From contig LSRY02000014.1 of NCBI GenBank assembly GCA_001643675.2, forward strand, positions 250,501-314,500: a stretch of 64,000 bases of DNA, given 5' to 3'. Position 1 is the stretch's first letter, and each line of letters starts with the position of its first letter. The notes under the pieces are model-generated. The model did no database searches. It saw only the letters and a list, made by a program, of their open reading frames with translations, and was not told the origin of the DNA. This stretch comes from Monocercomonoides exilis (Eukaryota; Preaxostyla; Oxymonadida; Polymastigidae). The position numbers and the translations under genes were made by a program. Below, piece after piece: positions 1-11,900 of this stretch.

Positions 1-148
1 CCTTTGCATATGCAAGAGGAATCCCGAGCATACCGGCTCCAAGTGTTGAATTGACTAAACTAATAACAGCTGTTCCAAATGAAGCAGGCTTTTCTTCTTT
101 TTTGTTTTCTACGTTTTGATCGACTTTAGTTTCATCAGTTTCACCCAT
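1..148 (-). CDS. Amino-acid transporter, N-terminal fragment (AAAP/SLC38-like)
   Basis: Only the first 49 codons lie in the window; the gene runs off the left edge. It starts at the ATG at 148-146. A charged, Lys/Glu-rich cytoplasmic head of about 22 residues is followed by the start of transmembrane segment 1, with the motif NSTLGAGMLGIPLAYAK. The N-S-x(2)-G-A-G-x-L-G-x-P pattern is the conserved substrate/sodium-site helix of the amino acid/auxin permease superfamily (SLC38, SLC32, SLC36). By family knowledge it is an 11-TM symporter or exchanger for neutral amino acids in the plasma or vacuolar membrane; substrate cannot be inferred. Its upstream region is the 466-bp gap to the next gene. 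Confidence 0.75.
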   Translation of the reverse strand, partial: MGETDETKVDQNVENKKEEKPASFGTAVISLVNSTLGAGMLGIPLAYAK

Positions 149-614
149 GAATTCCGTTTCGAACAGGTGCTATTTGTAAGTTATGGGGAACAGATCAACG
201 AATGTTGCTTTTCAAGTCATTTTCATAAATACCAATGCATAAGAAATTATCTCATTTATTCGATCCTTTTAGCAGAGTGATGATGTTGTCCAAGTTTTAT
301 TCCTCAATTTTTAATTATTGTTAAAAAATAAATAAAAATTATAAAAAATTATTTTTTATTTAACGAAAATAAATTTTAAATAATTAAAAAGAAAATACAT
401 GAAATACGATAACAAAAAAATTTGAAAAATATATTCTTTTGTATTTTAAAAAAATAATTAAAATAAAGTATCAATTCAGTTTTTAAAAATTCTCAAAGTT
501 ATCCTTAAAGAAACACAAAAAATAATTTCATATTTGCTGTAACGAAGAAGATACTCATTGAAGTTGAAGTAGATCTGCTTAACAATGTGAAATGTTAAAG
601 AGATGAGTATCAGC
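149..614. other. Intergenic, AT-rich
   Basis: About 466 bp between the transporter start and the 3' end of the DHHC gene. It is strongly AT-rich with A and T runs around 310-480. I see no ORF with coding character, RNA gene or clear promoter motif. It must contain the transporter's upstream region and the DHHC gene's 3' end, both transcribed leftward. Confidence 0.6.
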
Positions 615-2583
615 TTAAAACAGAGTCTGACTTTGAAACGCAATTGGCGGAGTTAAACCGTTATTAGGAAGTTTGGGGAGAGTAAAAGGATTCCACCAAC
701 TAAGAGCATCCAAAAGATAAAAATAAAAATTGAGGAATGTATTAAAAATAACGAAAAAAAGAACGAACGAATGATAAAATGAGTATTTTCCAAAATAATT
801 GACAATATCTTTTATTAGCAAACCTAATAACATTTGAGCCAAGATTAGCTTTACAATTCTTCCAAATGCCACCTTCGTCAAAATCACTGCAAAAAGGATC
901 AGTGTTTGATTCAATTGTTGTGATATTGCGGGCAACAAGATAAATGTGAAAGATCAGAAGAAACAGTGAGGAGGCTGCAAGAGATATCACAAACACAACA
1001 CTGGAAAATAGAAACATGGATGTTCTTGTCGTGCCAAGAGGAGCAGGATCCTAATGATGTGCGCGAAGGTGATAAGGGGGAATAAATGTGGAAGACATAA
1101 AGTGAAATGCAAAAAGAAATTTATTTTATACATATTCATTAAATAAAAAGAAAAAAAATGAATAATAATCAGAAGAAGAAGAAAAGTGTTTATTCCTTAC
1201 TCAAACAAAAAACTTTTTCTTTTCCTTTTTCTAAACATTTACACACATCCCAAAGAACATTGCTTGTCAGCACAGAAAAGATTGAGCCTGCAACTGTGGT
1301 GTACAAAAGAAACAATATAAATGCTTTATGGTTCATTGCACCAATGCAATTTCCAACCCAAGGACCTGTTTTTAATGGAAATAAACAAAAAACAAAATTA
1401 TTAATGAATTAATGAAAAAAATTAATGCAATTTATATTGGAAAAGGAAATTCAAAGATAAACAATAACAACAGAAAAGAATAAAAGAAAAGAAAACAATG
1501 CACATAACATGATAATACGCTCAAATTCTTCACAATAAATATAAGAATCTCCACAAAAGATGGCATACAATGATGATCCATTTTGAGAACGCATCTCTTG
1601 CATATTGAGCAGTGGTGCGCGCGAAATGGTCTGACCTTGTGACATATATCGCAAAATGTGATATTTGTGGGCAGGGCATTAGAGGAAAGCGTATGTGAAT
1701 CTGAAGTTGGCGAAGTGATTTGCGAAGTGGATGAGGTTACTGCAGTCAAACTTTTTGTTTCTTCCGAAGAAAATGATAAATCTGAAGATGAACTGATTGA
1801 ATTTTCATTATTCCGTGAATGAGAACTTTTATTCGCATCATAATTTGCTGCAGCTTTAGTAGGTATATGCAATTGTATTGAAGCTCCGATAAAAGGAGAG
1901 GAATATGTTGTTGAATCTCTAGGCTTTAATATTTCAGGCTTTGGGATCTCTTCATTAGAAAGAAGCGGATCTGTGTCAAATACATTTTCATCTCCGCTTG
2001 TTTCTAGAGTTTGAAGTTGCTCAATATTTTCAGAATTTTGTACAGCAGCATCTTTACAATTTGCCATTGAGTCAATCATTTTTTCTTCTGACAATTCTAC
2101 AGCAATTTTGTTTGAAAATGGATGTCCAATGGGATATTGTTGACTTGCTTTTGTAATCCACCAATCTGGAATTGGACCAGGATCAATCCAACTTTTTGTC
2201 AAAAAAAAATCAAAAAATAAAAATGAATGAAAAATCACAAAATGCCAAACAAAGCAACATGGTATGCTCCAATTTCAAGAATCATAGCACAAGCGAAAAT
2301 TGAAGTAATAATTATCTGTAGCAAAAGACCACATTGATGAAGGTACGGAAAAAGCTTCCAAAAGAAAATTATTATCACAGAAACTTGAAAATATCTTTTC
2401 ATTTTTTTAAAAAAAAGAAAGGAAATGAGCATTTTTCAAATATGTTGAAAAATGCTTGTGAGTAAAGAATAAAACCAAAAAATAAGCAAACGTTACTAAT
2501 ATCATTGAAAAATATCCAGATAAATTACGACAACATTTTTCACGAGAACCGCAACGATAACAGCTGCCGCATAAAGAAGACAT
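615..2583 (-). CDS. DHHC-type protein S-acyltransferase (palmitoyltransferase), six exons
   Basis: Predicted membrane enzyme that palmitoylates cysteines of other proteins. Exons on the minus strand: 2583-2492, 2394-2239, 2191-1569, 1365 to 1214 or 1247, 1050-824, 699-615; phases agree, giving about 444 residues. Introns begin GTTTGC, GTGATT, GTATGC, (GTTTTT or GTGTGT), GTTTGC and end in AG. In order: Cys-rich N-terminus (CGSCYRCG), TM1, TM2, a DPG motif ([11 protein letters not shown]), a ~180-residue Ser/Thr-rich insert, then the Cys-rich zinc domain CDIC..HHCSIC..MDHHC continued by PWVGNCIG in the next exon, TM3, TM4, a TTxE motif (RNITTIE) and the C-terminal FDEGG..WWNPF segment typical of the family. 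The DHHC codons are split by an intron, so the unspliced frame seems to lose PWVGNCIG. The fourth donor is ambiguous. Substrate unknown. Confidence 0.88.
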
Positions 2584-2975
2584 GATGCACCTACTTAAAT
2601 ACTCTCACCTTTTTATATCAAAAGCGGATTATGAAGGTTTATCACCCTCAAAATTACAAATAATAACGAAAAAAAATTATAACTCTTATCTAGATCTGAA
2701 AATAAACATTCTTTTAAAAAAGCACTTCTGAAAAAATAAAAATTAAAATAAAAAGTTAAAATTAAAGAAAATTGAAATTAAAAATACGCAAGAAAGAAAA
2801 TACATACTTTTTGTGTATTACACACGAAGTATTTATTATCACACAACAAATCTAAAAATCAAAGCAGAGAAAAGATTTCTCAAAAATAAAACGGTAATAA
2901 CGCTGCAATGAAAAATTGCTTGAGGTGAAATGAAATGATATTACTACAAAATGTTATTTTTTTCTAAAACAAAAT
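2584..2975. other. Intergenic, AT-rich
   Basis: About 390 bp upstream of the DHHC start and downstream of the next gene's stop. Dominated by A-rich sequence and short T runs. Nothing recognisable beyond presumed promoter and 3' UTR. Confidence 0.55.
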
Positions 2976-4748
2976 TCAAGATCTCGTATCAATAATTCTG
3001 ATGATATCTGAGCTTTCTTCACAACGTGATCGATGCCACGGCTGTTCGCCCGTCGCATATGTAAATGCATAGCACATATCAATCATACCTTCCCCTTCAA
3101 TTGCATCGACAACCTGTCGCTGAAGTTCTTCACACACATCAACACCTTGCGAAGACTTCAGAATTCTTTGCTTTAATTTTTGTACATATGCAAATGTCTT
3201 TTTCAGCCAGTTTTGATTATCCTGTCTTCGAACTCCATCGATGCGTCCCACTCTGCCAACCAAGCATTTAACAGCGTGCATGCATTGCGAAAGTACTTCG
3301 TCGTCGTCTTCCATCATGTCGACAGTCTCATTCACACGCACAACCTCCTCTCCACACACTTTCCTCACCACAAATGCAACACATCCAGCATCCGCCATCG
3401 CTTTCAGATCTTCCAATGAGCCTTTCTCAAAGCAGCTGGCAATCAGCCTCGCTCCATAAAATCGCTGAGTCGGCTCCAAATGATTAGATACGGTGCTGGT
3501 CGTCTGACAAAACTGCCTGAGAGCAGAAGAGCTCATACACAACGAATGGGCAAAAGCACTGTCTTCTCGGATCATCGACTCCAGAAGCTGAATCTGCCCA
3601 ATTATCGTCCACTCAACTTTCCTTTCAGAAAAACTGACTTCAACCTTCTTCGACTTCGATGCAGAGACGCTTTGCAATCTCCGATTTTTCTCTTCAATTG
3701 ACTGCTTCTCTTTGCGCAGGCGTTCAATGGCACTCGCAAATATTGACGGTATTTTGAGTTGTGACACCTCCTTTTTCGTTGCGCTGTCGTATGAATTGTG
3801 AAGTTCATGCAAAGTTCTCCACACAACATAACGAGAAGTTGAATATGCATGGACTTGAAGCTCTGGACATTTGGATATCTCAAACAATTCGCTTATAATT
3901 TTTGTTGACTTCAAAACCTTATAAGTTCCTATTTATTTAAAAAAAAAATAAAACAAAAATATAAATTTAAAGAGAAAAATCAGAACGTTACAAAGTTTTA
4001 ATTGATAATAAAAAAAATAACTTTATTACCCCATTCCTTTATCTGTCCAATTGCCATTATGAATGGCTCAGCTACATCACCCGTACGATCTTTTTTGAGA
4101 ACTTGCTTAAACTTGCATATCAATTGAGGTACTGTGCGGGACAAGAAATCATTAGGAAATGTTGCCCAACAAGGATTTAGAAGATGATACGCTGCGTAAA
4201 GAAGGAAAACATCATGCCTATGAACACGCGGTGTTGTTCGAGTTTTTCTATTTTTTTGAGCTAAAATCAATTGCTCAAGCGTTTTACATAATTTTGATTC
4301 ATGAAAGGGATGATCATGTTGCTTCCAAAAATCACAAATAACAAATTGCTTTCCAATTTGAATTAAAAGTGGTAAAACTACTCTCAATTTAAGTTTTTTT
4401 GTCGTAAGCATGGTGTCAATAGAATCAAAATGCTCTTTTCTAAATCTTCTGTCAAGATCATCAAAATCCATTTTCTTCACACAACTTATCATCAAGCTTA
4501 CCAAAATTTTCTGAAATCTGCTTTTAAACGATGATAAAGAATTAAGATATACTTCAAAAACAACAAAATAGTTTGTAAATTTGATGAACAATCTTTGAGA
4601 AGCACGTTAAATGCATACCAAAAAAGTACTTTGGACCGATAGAAAGTCGACGTATAGGCTTCACATCCGGTAATGAGCATGGTGCCTGTTTAATATCTTT
4701 TTCAAAATCATGTATTTGGGTTTTTTTATTCTCAATCTCTGGTTCCAT
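2976..4748 (-). CDS. Unrecognised multi-exon helical protein (possibly armadillo-like)
   Basis: I do not recognise the family. The last exon (3928-2976) is joined to the previous one by a clear 101-nt intron (3929-4029, GTAATA..ATAG, phase 1), producing EWGTYKVLKSTKIISEL. It encodes helices rich in Leu/Glu/Lys with a charged coiled-coil-like stretch (IERLRKEKQSIEEKNRRL) and ends in TGA. The upstream exon covers roughly 4480-4030. The first exon probably starts with the ATG at 4748 (MEPEIENKK) and has a GTATGC donor at about 4618; its acceptor could not be fixed because several candidate AGs leave stops. Alpha-helical repeats resembling ARM/HEAT folds are a loose impression only. No catalytic or membrane motif is visible. 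Confidence 0.55.
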
Positions 4749-6033
4749 TGCCCAACTTACTAACAGAACCTTATAAATAACATCTTGTTAAGGGTTGGAT
4801 CAGAAAATGTGTTAACTCAAGTTCATTATATGTGTTATTTGTAAATCTCAAGAAATACATACAAATATATTTGAGCAGCAGACGCTATCTATTTTATTAG
4901 AAATACAAAAAATAGCTTCATTTTCGAAAATTATTAATTTTTTTGTAGATCTTTTTTTTTCAAATTCGAACAAAATGAAAAGAAGAAAAAGAAACAATAA
5001 TTAATTTCTTTTCATCAGATTCCGGTTGCGATTTTTAGTCAAAGAATGTTCAGTGCAGTTTTGATACATGAGCTTGTTTTTCGTTATCATTTTTCGCGAA
5101 AATATGTATTTTAACAATCTTGAATTTCAGATTTATTACGAAAATAGACAACTTGTAATAATTATCTTTTGATTTTTATTGCTTGGTGCTTTTATTTTCA
5201 ACATTTGAGAAACCATTTCTGCACCAAATCATTCTATTTACAACTGTCTTTGGTGCATTGAGGCTTCCGATGCTTTGGTTGAGTAAAAGAATGATCGATC
5301 ATTTGTACAGATAACTCATGAACTTCAATGGTTTTGGATTGAAATTCATCGTTTAAAACGTGAGAGTGAACATTATGCATGAAAGTGTATGGTCTCTCAA
5401 AAATTCAACACGGTGATAAGAATGGTACCACTTAAGAGTCATACGATTGCTCACTTTTTTATTCATATTTCGTCTTCAATCCGATTGATTATGAAAAAAA
5501 GAACTGAAACTGTCAAACAAAATCAGCAAATGACCTCACCATTTACTCATTGTAAATTCTTGCGAATCACAACACAACATATATGTGGAGAAATGTTGTA
5601 TGATCATGTTTTATAATGAACAAATAAGGAGCAATCAAAATTGAGAAGTTTCCGTTTACAATTAGAAGATTTTCAATCAGCATAATGAGGATATTTTGGT
5701 CATCCTTCTGTTTGTAAATACTGTATCAGCAACAGTTTAATTCATATTCAATTCAAACCACAGTATTCTCTAATGAATGAAATATTTCATAATTATTTAA
5801 ATTTTAACATTATTTTGTGAAATATTTGAATTTAAAAAACGTAAACGATGATAAAGGGGAGAAAAACGCTTAAAACACATAAATTTTACGCATTCAAAAA
5901 ACGCAGATTTAACGTTCACGAAAAACATAACAAAAAATTGAAAGCAGAAAAGTAAATCTATGCTCTAAATCATTGATTGCAAATGCAACCAAAATCCTGG
6001 TCTCAGTCATATGATTTCCTTACAGCACATGCT
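4749..6033. other. Intergenic, AT-rich, no supported gene
   Basis: About 1.3 kb without convincing coding signal. The only open stretch (5389-5616, +) has no family resemblance and unremarkable composition. I see no inverted-repeat ends or RNA gene. Confidence 0.5.
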
Positions 6034-6247
6034 TCAGTAACAATCTTCCAAATCTAATGCCCCATGATCAAATTCATAATTATGATTTATGAAATCAAAG
6101 TGCTCATCTGCAAAATCCAAGATGAATTCATCATCAATCGCTACAAAATAAATAATTATGTAAAAAAGAACATAAAATATGGAGTTGAAAAATGTGCAAC
6201 ATACTAGATTCCTCATTTGGTCCAACCACATCCTCAACCTTATCCAT
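6034..6247 (-). CDS. Small acidic protein, two exons (weakly SEM1/DSS1-like)
   Basis: The ATG at 6247-6245 opens a 43-nt exon (6247-6205), followed by a 64-nt intron (6141-6204, GTATGT..TTTTGTAG) and a 107-nt exon ending in TGA at 6034. The spliced product is 49 residues: MDKVEDVVGPNEES, then an Asp/Glu/Phe/His-rich tail that includes IDDEFILDFADEHFDF. Both splice sites are strong and the joined frame is exact. Very small acidic proteins with alternating acidic and aromatic residues resemble SEM1/DSS1, a proteasome-lid and TREX-2 subunit of about 70 residues, but the Trp-containing DSS1 core is not present. I therefore offer this only as a possibility; it could equally be an unrelated microprotein. 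Confidence 0.5.
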
Positions 6248-6814
6248 TTGTTCCGGTAAAGTTTTTATTTAGGTTTTTGTGATCCAAAAACGTTAAGGGA
6301 ATAAAAATTGATTGATTGATTATTATTTTTATTTATATTTATTGTTCAAAACACAAAATATCTTTTGTTCCCAACAAGATCGAGTCTAATAATAAAAAGA
6401 GACATGCAATTATCTGTGTCAATTTCCAAGTTCTGTTATCTTTTAATTCTATATTTCGTTATTTGCGACTTTGGAGATTGAGCTTTAGCTAAACTTTTCG
6501 AAAGGAAAATTTCTTTTACCTTTCAAATAAATGTCAAAAACTTTCATCTATAGAGAAACAAATCAACTTTTGTTTCAAATAAATAGAAAAATATATTTTG
6601 TTTAACATGTTTTCTATGAAAATTCGGCCTTTGCCTTCAAGTAGTTAATTGTGAACTAACCTTACGAATAAACGAGAAACAAAATACCTTTCAATAAAAT
6701 ATTTTAATAGGATGAAACATAACTGTATCAATCAATTAGAACAATAATGCAAAAAAAAAGTTGAAAAATCAGAAAAATAAAAACATAAACCACAAAATAA
6801 TAATAATCCTTTTT
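6248..6814. other. Intergenic, AT-rich
   Basis: About 570 bp between the small acidic gene's start and the stop of the zinc-knuckle gene. It contains a short GATT tandem near 6311 and many A/T runs. No gene or RNA recognised. Confidence 0.55.
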
Positions 6815-8887
6815 CTATGACCGCTTCTTCGTGCAATCACGAGAAATATGCCCCACCTGCCCGCACAAGAAGCAGACTCTGGTGTCTTCGAATGTGCATT
6901 CCTTTGACGTATGCCCCTTCCTCCCGCATCTGAAGCACGAATCTCTATCAACATCCATCCCTTGCTGTTTGTGTTTGGGGCAGTTCTTGAACTGATGCCC
7001 TCTTTCTCCACAATGATAGCACCTGTCAGCTGGGAAGGCAGAGAGAGAAACAGCAGCAGTCATTGAGGCAGAGGCAGAGGACAAAGAAGAAGAGGATGAA
7101 GGGTGGAGGGCGAAGGGAGGGTTGGCAGCAGACAGGACAGCGTCAGAGGAGACACCCATGTCAGAGAAGGGGCTGCCGTGCACGTTGGCAGCGAAGGTGG
7201 GGAGAGGAGGCTGAAGGGGAAGGGCAAGGAGAGGTGTTGAGGATACAGAACTGGAGGAAGAAGAAGAAGAAGAGGAAGTGGAAGAGGAAGAGGAAGAGGA
7301 GGCAGAAGAGGATGACAATGCGAAATGTGGTGTGGAAAGAAGAGCACTCTGATTGGAAGAGGAAGAAGAAGCAGATGAGACAGAAGAAGAAGAATGCTGA
7401 TTGAAATGTAAGAAGCGCTGAGGGTTGATGAGAGGAGGCTGCAGAGGAAGAGGAAGGAGCGGGGCATCGTCACTGAGATTCTTAGAGCCAGCTTCTTGTT
7501 TGGAGGGAGGAGGACGAGAAAGTGAGGGAATAGGATTAGATATTGAAGAGGTGTTTGAAGAAGAAGAAGAAGAAGAAGAGGAAGAGGAAGAAGAATTATC
7601 ATTTTGAGTTAGCTGATTGTGCAGTTGTGTCTGAGATGCCGCAGAAGAGATGGCTGAGCGGTGCATTCCATCATCAAAATGCTGAGTGGAAGAAGATTGA
7701 GACGAGGAAGGTGCAAATGGCGAAGTCTGATCAGAAAGAGCATTGCCTGCTGCTTCAGAAGAAGATGATGAGGGCATAAACGATGATGATATTTGTGGGT
7801 TTTGCTGACTGTTTGAGTGATTGGAAATGAAAGAGGAAGAAGAAGACAAAGAAGAAGAAGAAGATGCAAAAGCAACAGCAGCAGAAGAAGAAGGATTAGC
7901 AGAAGGAGAAGGCAGAATCGGCTGATTAGCAGAGAATTGGGAGATGTGCTTGGAGAAAGAGAAGACAGGAAAAGTTGGCTGGACAGAAGAGAAAGGAAGA
8001 GGAAGAGGAGCGCCTCCACCAGAGAAGGGCTGATGCATCGCAGAGGGGGCATTGGATGAGGGGAAAGGTAGATTAGAGGAAGAGGAAGAGGAAGAGGAAG
8101 AGGAAGGATTTACTGAAGAAAGAGAAGAAGATGAAGATGGTTGAAGAGAAGAAGGCGAGGAAGAAGAGAAGGAGAAGCTGAGAGATGGCTGACTAATCAA
8201 AGGATAAGAAGACATATTTGACTGAAGAAGAGGAGCAGATGGATTGATAGAATTAGAAGAAGAATTCAAAGAAGAAGAAGAAGATGATGATGATGACAAT
8301 GCTGTTGAAGCAGAAGAAGATGAAACAGAATGAGAAGATGGCACAAATGGCTTTGCCTGCAGTCTAAAGGGGGTGCCATGTGAAGACAAAGAAGAAGTCA
8401 AGCTGTTTGCAGAAGCAGAAGAAGACTCAGCTGAAGGAGCAAGAGAAGAAGAATACATTGATTGCTGTGCAGTTGGGGCTAATGGCTGGAAAGAAGGAAG
8501 TTTTGAGAGCATGTTTGAACGCTCTTGTTCAGCTGCTGATGGCAAAGAGGAAGAAGAAGACGATTGCAATGGGAAAGATTCAGATGCATTTGGTCTGGTT
8601 TTCTTGTTGTTTGCTTCTGCTCCATTCACATTGACATTGACATCTGCATTGCTATTTGTATTAGTATTAGCATTTATTTCATTGTCATCTCCTGTTTTCT
8701 TTCTTTCAGCATCTGAAGAAGCAGCATTTCCCTCAGAGTCAGCCACAATTGAAGCACCTGAAGAAGAAGATGTGTTCAGATCAAGCTGTCCAATGTTGAC
8801 AAATGTGGAGAGCTTTTCATTCTCCTCTGAAGTTTGATTGGATTCTTTCTTATTCGAAGAAGTGCTCTGAGAAGATGATGAAGAACC

Positions 8888-8920
<33 letters not shown>

Positions 8921-11900
8921 TGATGATGAAGCAGTTGTTGATGATTGCATTTGAGAAGAAGAAGAAGAAGAAGAATTTGATGTTTGATTAGAAGAAGAAG
9001 CAGCAGAAGAAGAAGAAGATTGCCAAGGGAGAGAGGTGGGAAGAGAAGGAGCAGCCTGTGTGGTTGTATTGAAATCGAGCAGATGGTCAGCTGAATTAGA
9101 GGAAGAATTAGCATTTGTGGATACGGTCGTTGTAGAAGTAGAAGCAGAAGCAGAAGAGGAGGAGGAGGAGGAGGAAGAAGAAGAAGAAGAAGAAGATGAG
9201 GAAGATGATGAAGCAGTAGCAGAAGAAGGAGAAGGAGAAGACATAAAGAGAGAAGAGCCGAATGTGATGGGCTTAGGGACAGATGAGGTGTTGGCGAATG
9301 GGGAAGCATAAGAAGTGCTCCATGTTGTTGAGAAAGGAGAAGTGGGAGAAGGAGAAAGAGAGAGAGAAGAAGAGAGAGAAGAAGAAGCAGCAGTCGAAGA
9401 AGAGGAAGAGGAAGAAGAAGAAGAAGAAGAGGAAGAAGAAGAAGAGAGTTGAACACCAGATGAAGCAGAAGCAAACGCAGAGGGTGTTTCAGGGGTGGAG
9501 GCAGAGAAGGAGGTGTAGTACGAAGGAGAAGCTAATGCCACGCCTACAGAAGGAGTGGAAGAGGAAGATATCGACTGGCCCAGTGGGAAAGGAGAGAGGG
9601 CGAAGGAGGAAGGGTAGGTGGGAGAGGAACCAGAGGGGAAAGAAGAAGGAAGGAAAGAAGAGCCGAGCATTGACGATGGAGCAAATGAGGAAGACAAAGC
9701 AGAAGCAGAAGAGGAAGAGGAGGAAGAGCCAGAGGAAGGCAGGCGGAACTGGTTCAGTGCGTTAGTGTTGCCCCATGAAGTAGGTCTGCCAGAGGAGAGG
9801 AAAGTGGGGGAGTCAGAAAGAAGGGAGCCCATAGGGGTGGTGGAGTGCATAGCAGGAGAGGTGGAAGGGAATGGCTGGGGAAAGAGAGTGGAGGAGGAGG
9901 AAGAGAGGGAGCCAGAGCTCATCTGCCGGCGGTGCTGGGTGGGAAGACGCTGGTTGGCTTGCTTGGAGGTGAGGGAAGAAGAAGGAGAGGCAGAAAGAGC
10001 AGAGTTTGCTTGAGAAGCTGACAGGAAAGAAGGCCCATTGAACAAAGAGCCGCTGCCACCAACAGAGGAAGGCAGGAAAGAGGAAGGGGTTGAGCCAAAG
10101 GAACTCATCCCATCTCTCCCCATCATCTCATTCCCCATCCTCCCATCTCCTCCAATGCCCCCGCTGTATCCATAGCTTGCTCCATATCCCATCCCATACG
10201 CAGCCACACCTGCCCCTGGGTGTTGGTGTTGGTGTTGGTGCGGATTAACATTCCAGCCACTCCCTGCTCCTTTGTTTGCCATGTGTGACTTGAGAAAAGA
10301 GGCTGCTGCTTGCTTTGTCTGGTTCGTGTCCTTCTCGTTGAGTGGAGTGGTGACAGCTGACAGTATCATCGATTGCAATGCCACATCGTTTTCTTCATCT
10401 GACTCATCAACTGCTTCATTGGAGCCAAAGTTTCCATTCTCTTTCTCTTCTTTCCCTCTTTTTGCCTTTGCCTTCATCTTCAGCTGTTGCTCATTCATTT
10501 GCTGTGTGCTTCCTCCAATTCCATCTCCCAAAAGAGAAGAAAACGGGGAGTATGCCAAAGATGTGTCTGTCTCTTCTGATGAGAAGTCAGATGTGTCTGA
10601 TGAATCTGTCGTATCTTCACTCTCTTTCTCTTCTTCCTCTTCATCCTCCTCCTCCTCCTCATCATCATCATCTTCTTCTTCATCTTCCTCACTCTTCTCT
10701 GAATCATCAGCTGTTGACTCCAAATAGCTGCTCCCAGACAGAGAAGAAGACGCAGACGAGGTCAAAGCTGTGCTTCTTTCGTCTCTTCCATTCAGAGAGT
10801 CAGAAAAAGAAGAGCCAACAGACGATTGAAGAGAGGAAGCTATGGATCCTTTGAAGATTGGACGGCAGTTTCCTTCGAGTGAAGATATGAATTCTTTGCC
10901 ACTGGTGGAATAAGAGCTGGATGAAGAAGAAGAAGAAGAGGAGGAGGAAGAAGAGGAAGAAGAGGAGGAAGAAGAAGAAGCAGAACGAGAATTCACTTTA
11001 GCATCAGAAGATGAATGAGAAACAAGTCTGAACTCCAAATTGTGAGTGCTGTCTAACAATTTTGAGCTGCCAATTTTGATTCCAGTTGTCTCTGCTGGTG
11101 CTGATTGAGAAGGGTTGATGAGAGAAGGAGAGAAGAGAGAGGAAGCAGAAGAAGAAGAAGCAGAAGCAGAAGAGGCAGAGGAAGAAGAGGTCGAAGCAGA
11201 CGATGCAGGAGAGGAAGAGTCTGAGACAGCAGAAACAGACAGAGGAGAAGAAGAAGAGAGAGAAGAAGAAGGAACACACACAGAAGCTGGCTGGGAGACA
11301 GAGAATGAAGGTGACAAATGAGCCAAAGGAAGAATGCTGCTGCTATTTCCCAGTGGAGACGAAGACAAAGAAGAAGCAGAAGAACCGGGTGTAGCTGAGA
11401 CAGAGGTGCGGTTCTCAGCAGACTCAGACATTCGGAGAAGACTTTCTGCTTCGTGTGTGTCTTCGCTGTTGTCAGAAGAATAGCAGTCAAATGATACCAT
11501 CATCACTTCCTTCTGTTTGGGGTTGCCAATCATGAAGGAGGTGAATGGGGCTTTTGAGGACTTGTCTTTGTCTTTCTCTCTTTTATCGGATGATTTGTCA
11601 TTCATTGCGCATTTGGAAGAAGAAGAGGTAGACGAAGAAGATCCATCTAACACAGCAGAAGTTGTTCCAATGGCAGACTCAATTGCAGCTGGCAGATCAG
11701 CCATTGAGTCAGCCAAGCTGTGCTTTCTCTTCCTCTTCTTCTGCTTCCTCTTCTTCTTGTTCTTGTTCTCCTTGTTGTGCTCTTCTCTTCTCTTTGCCCT
11801 TTCCATCTCTCTTTGCAATGCTGCTTCCTTTGCCAGTACATCAGGTGGAGGAAGAGAGAAAGAAGGAGCACACGGCGGATAAGCAGCAGCAGAAGAGGAA

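Noticed and set aside
1158-1412. Plus-strand 84-codon frame
   Set aside because: It lies antisense to an exon of the DHHC gene whose spliced product continues the zinc domain exactly.
5389-5616. Plus-strand 75-codon frame in the intergenic region
   Set aside because: No family resemblance, no splice support, composition like the surrounding non-coding DNA.
6815-7030. Zinc knuckles as a retroelement Gag remnant
   Set aside because: No protease, reverse transcriptase, integrase or long terminal repeats nearby, and three well-kept knuckles end a long host-like protein.
7060-7602. Poly-Leu/Pro minus-strand frame overlapping the zinc-knuckle gene, and many similar ones up to 33 kb
   Set aside because: These are frame shadows of TCT/TCC-rich serine tracts; no start context, domains or independent composition.
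9036-9311. Plus-strand poly-Glu frames opposite the serine-rich genes
   Set aside because: They are the reverse complement of poly-Ser codons. Their openness follows from the lack of T in the purine-rich strand.
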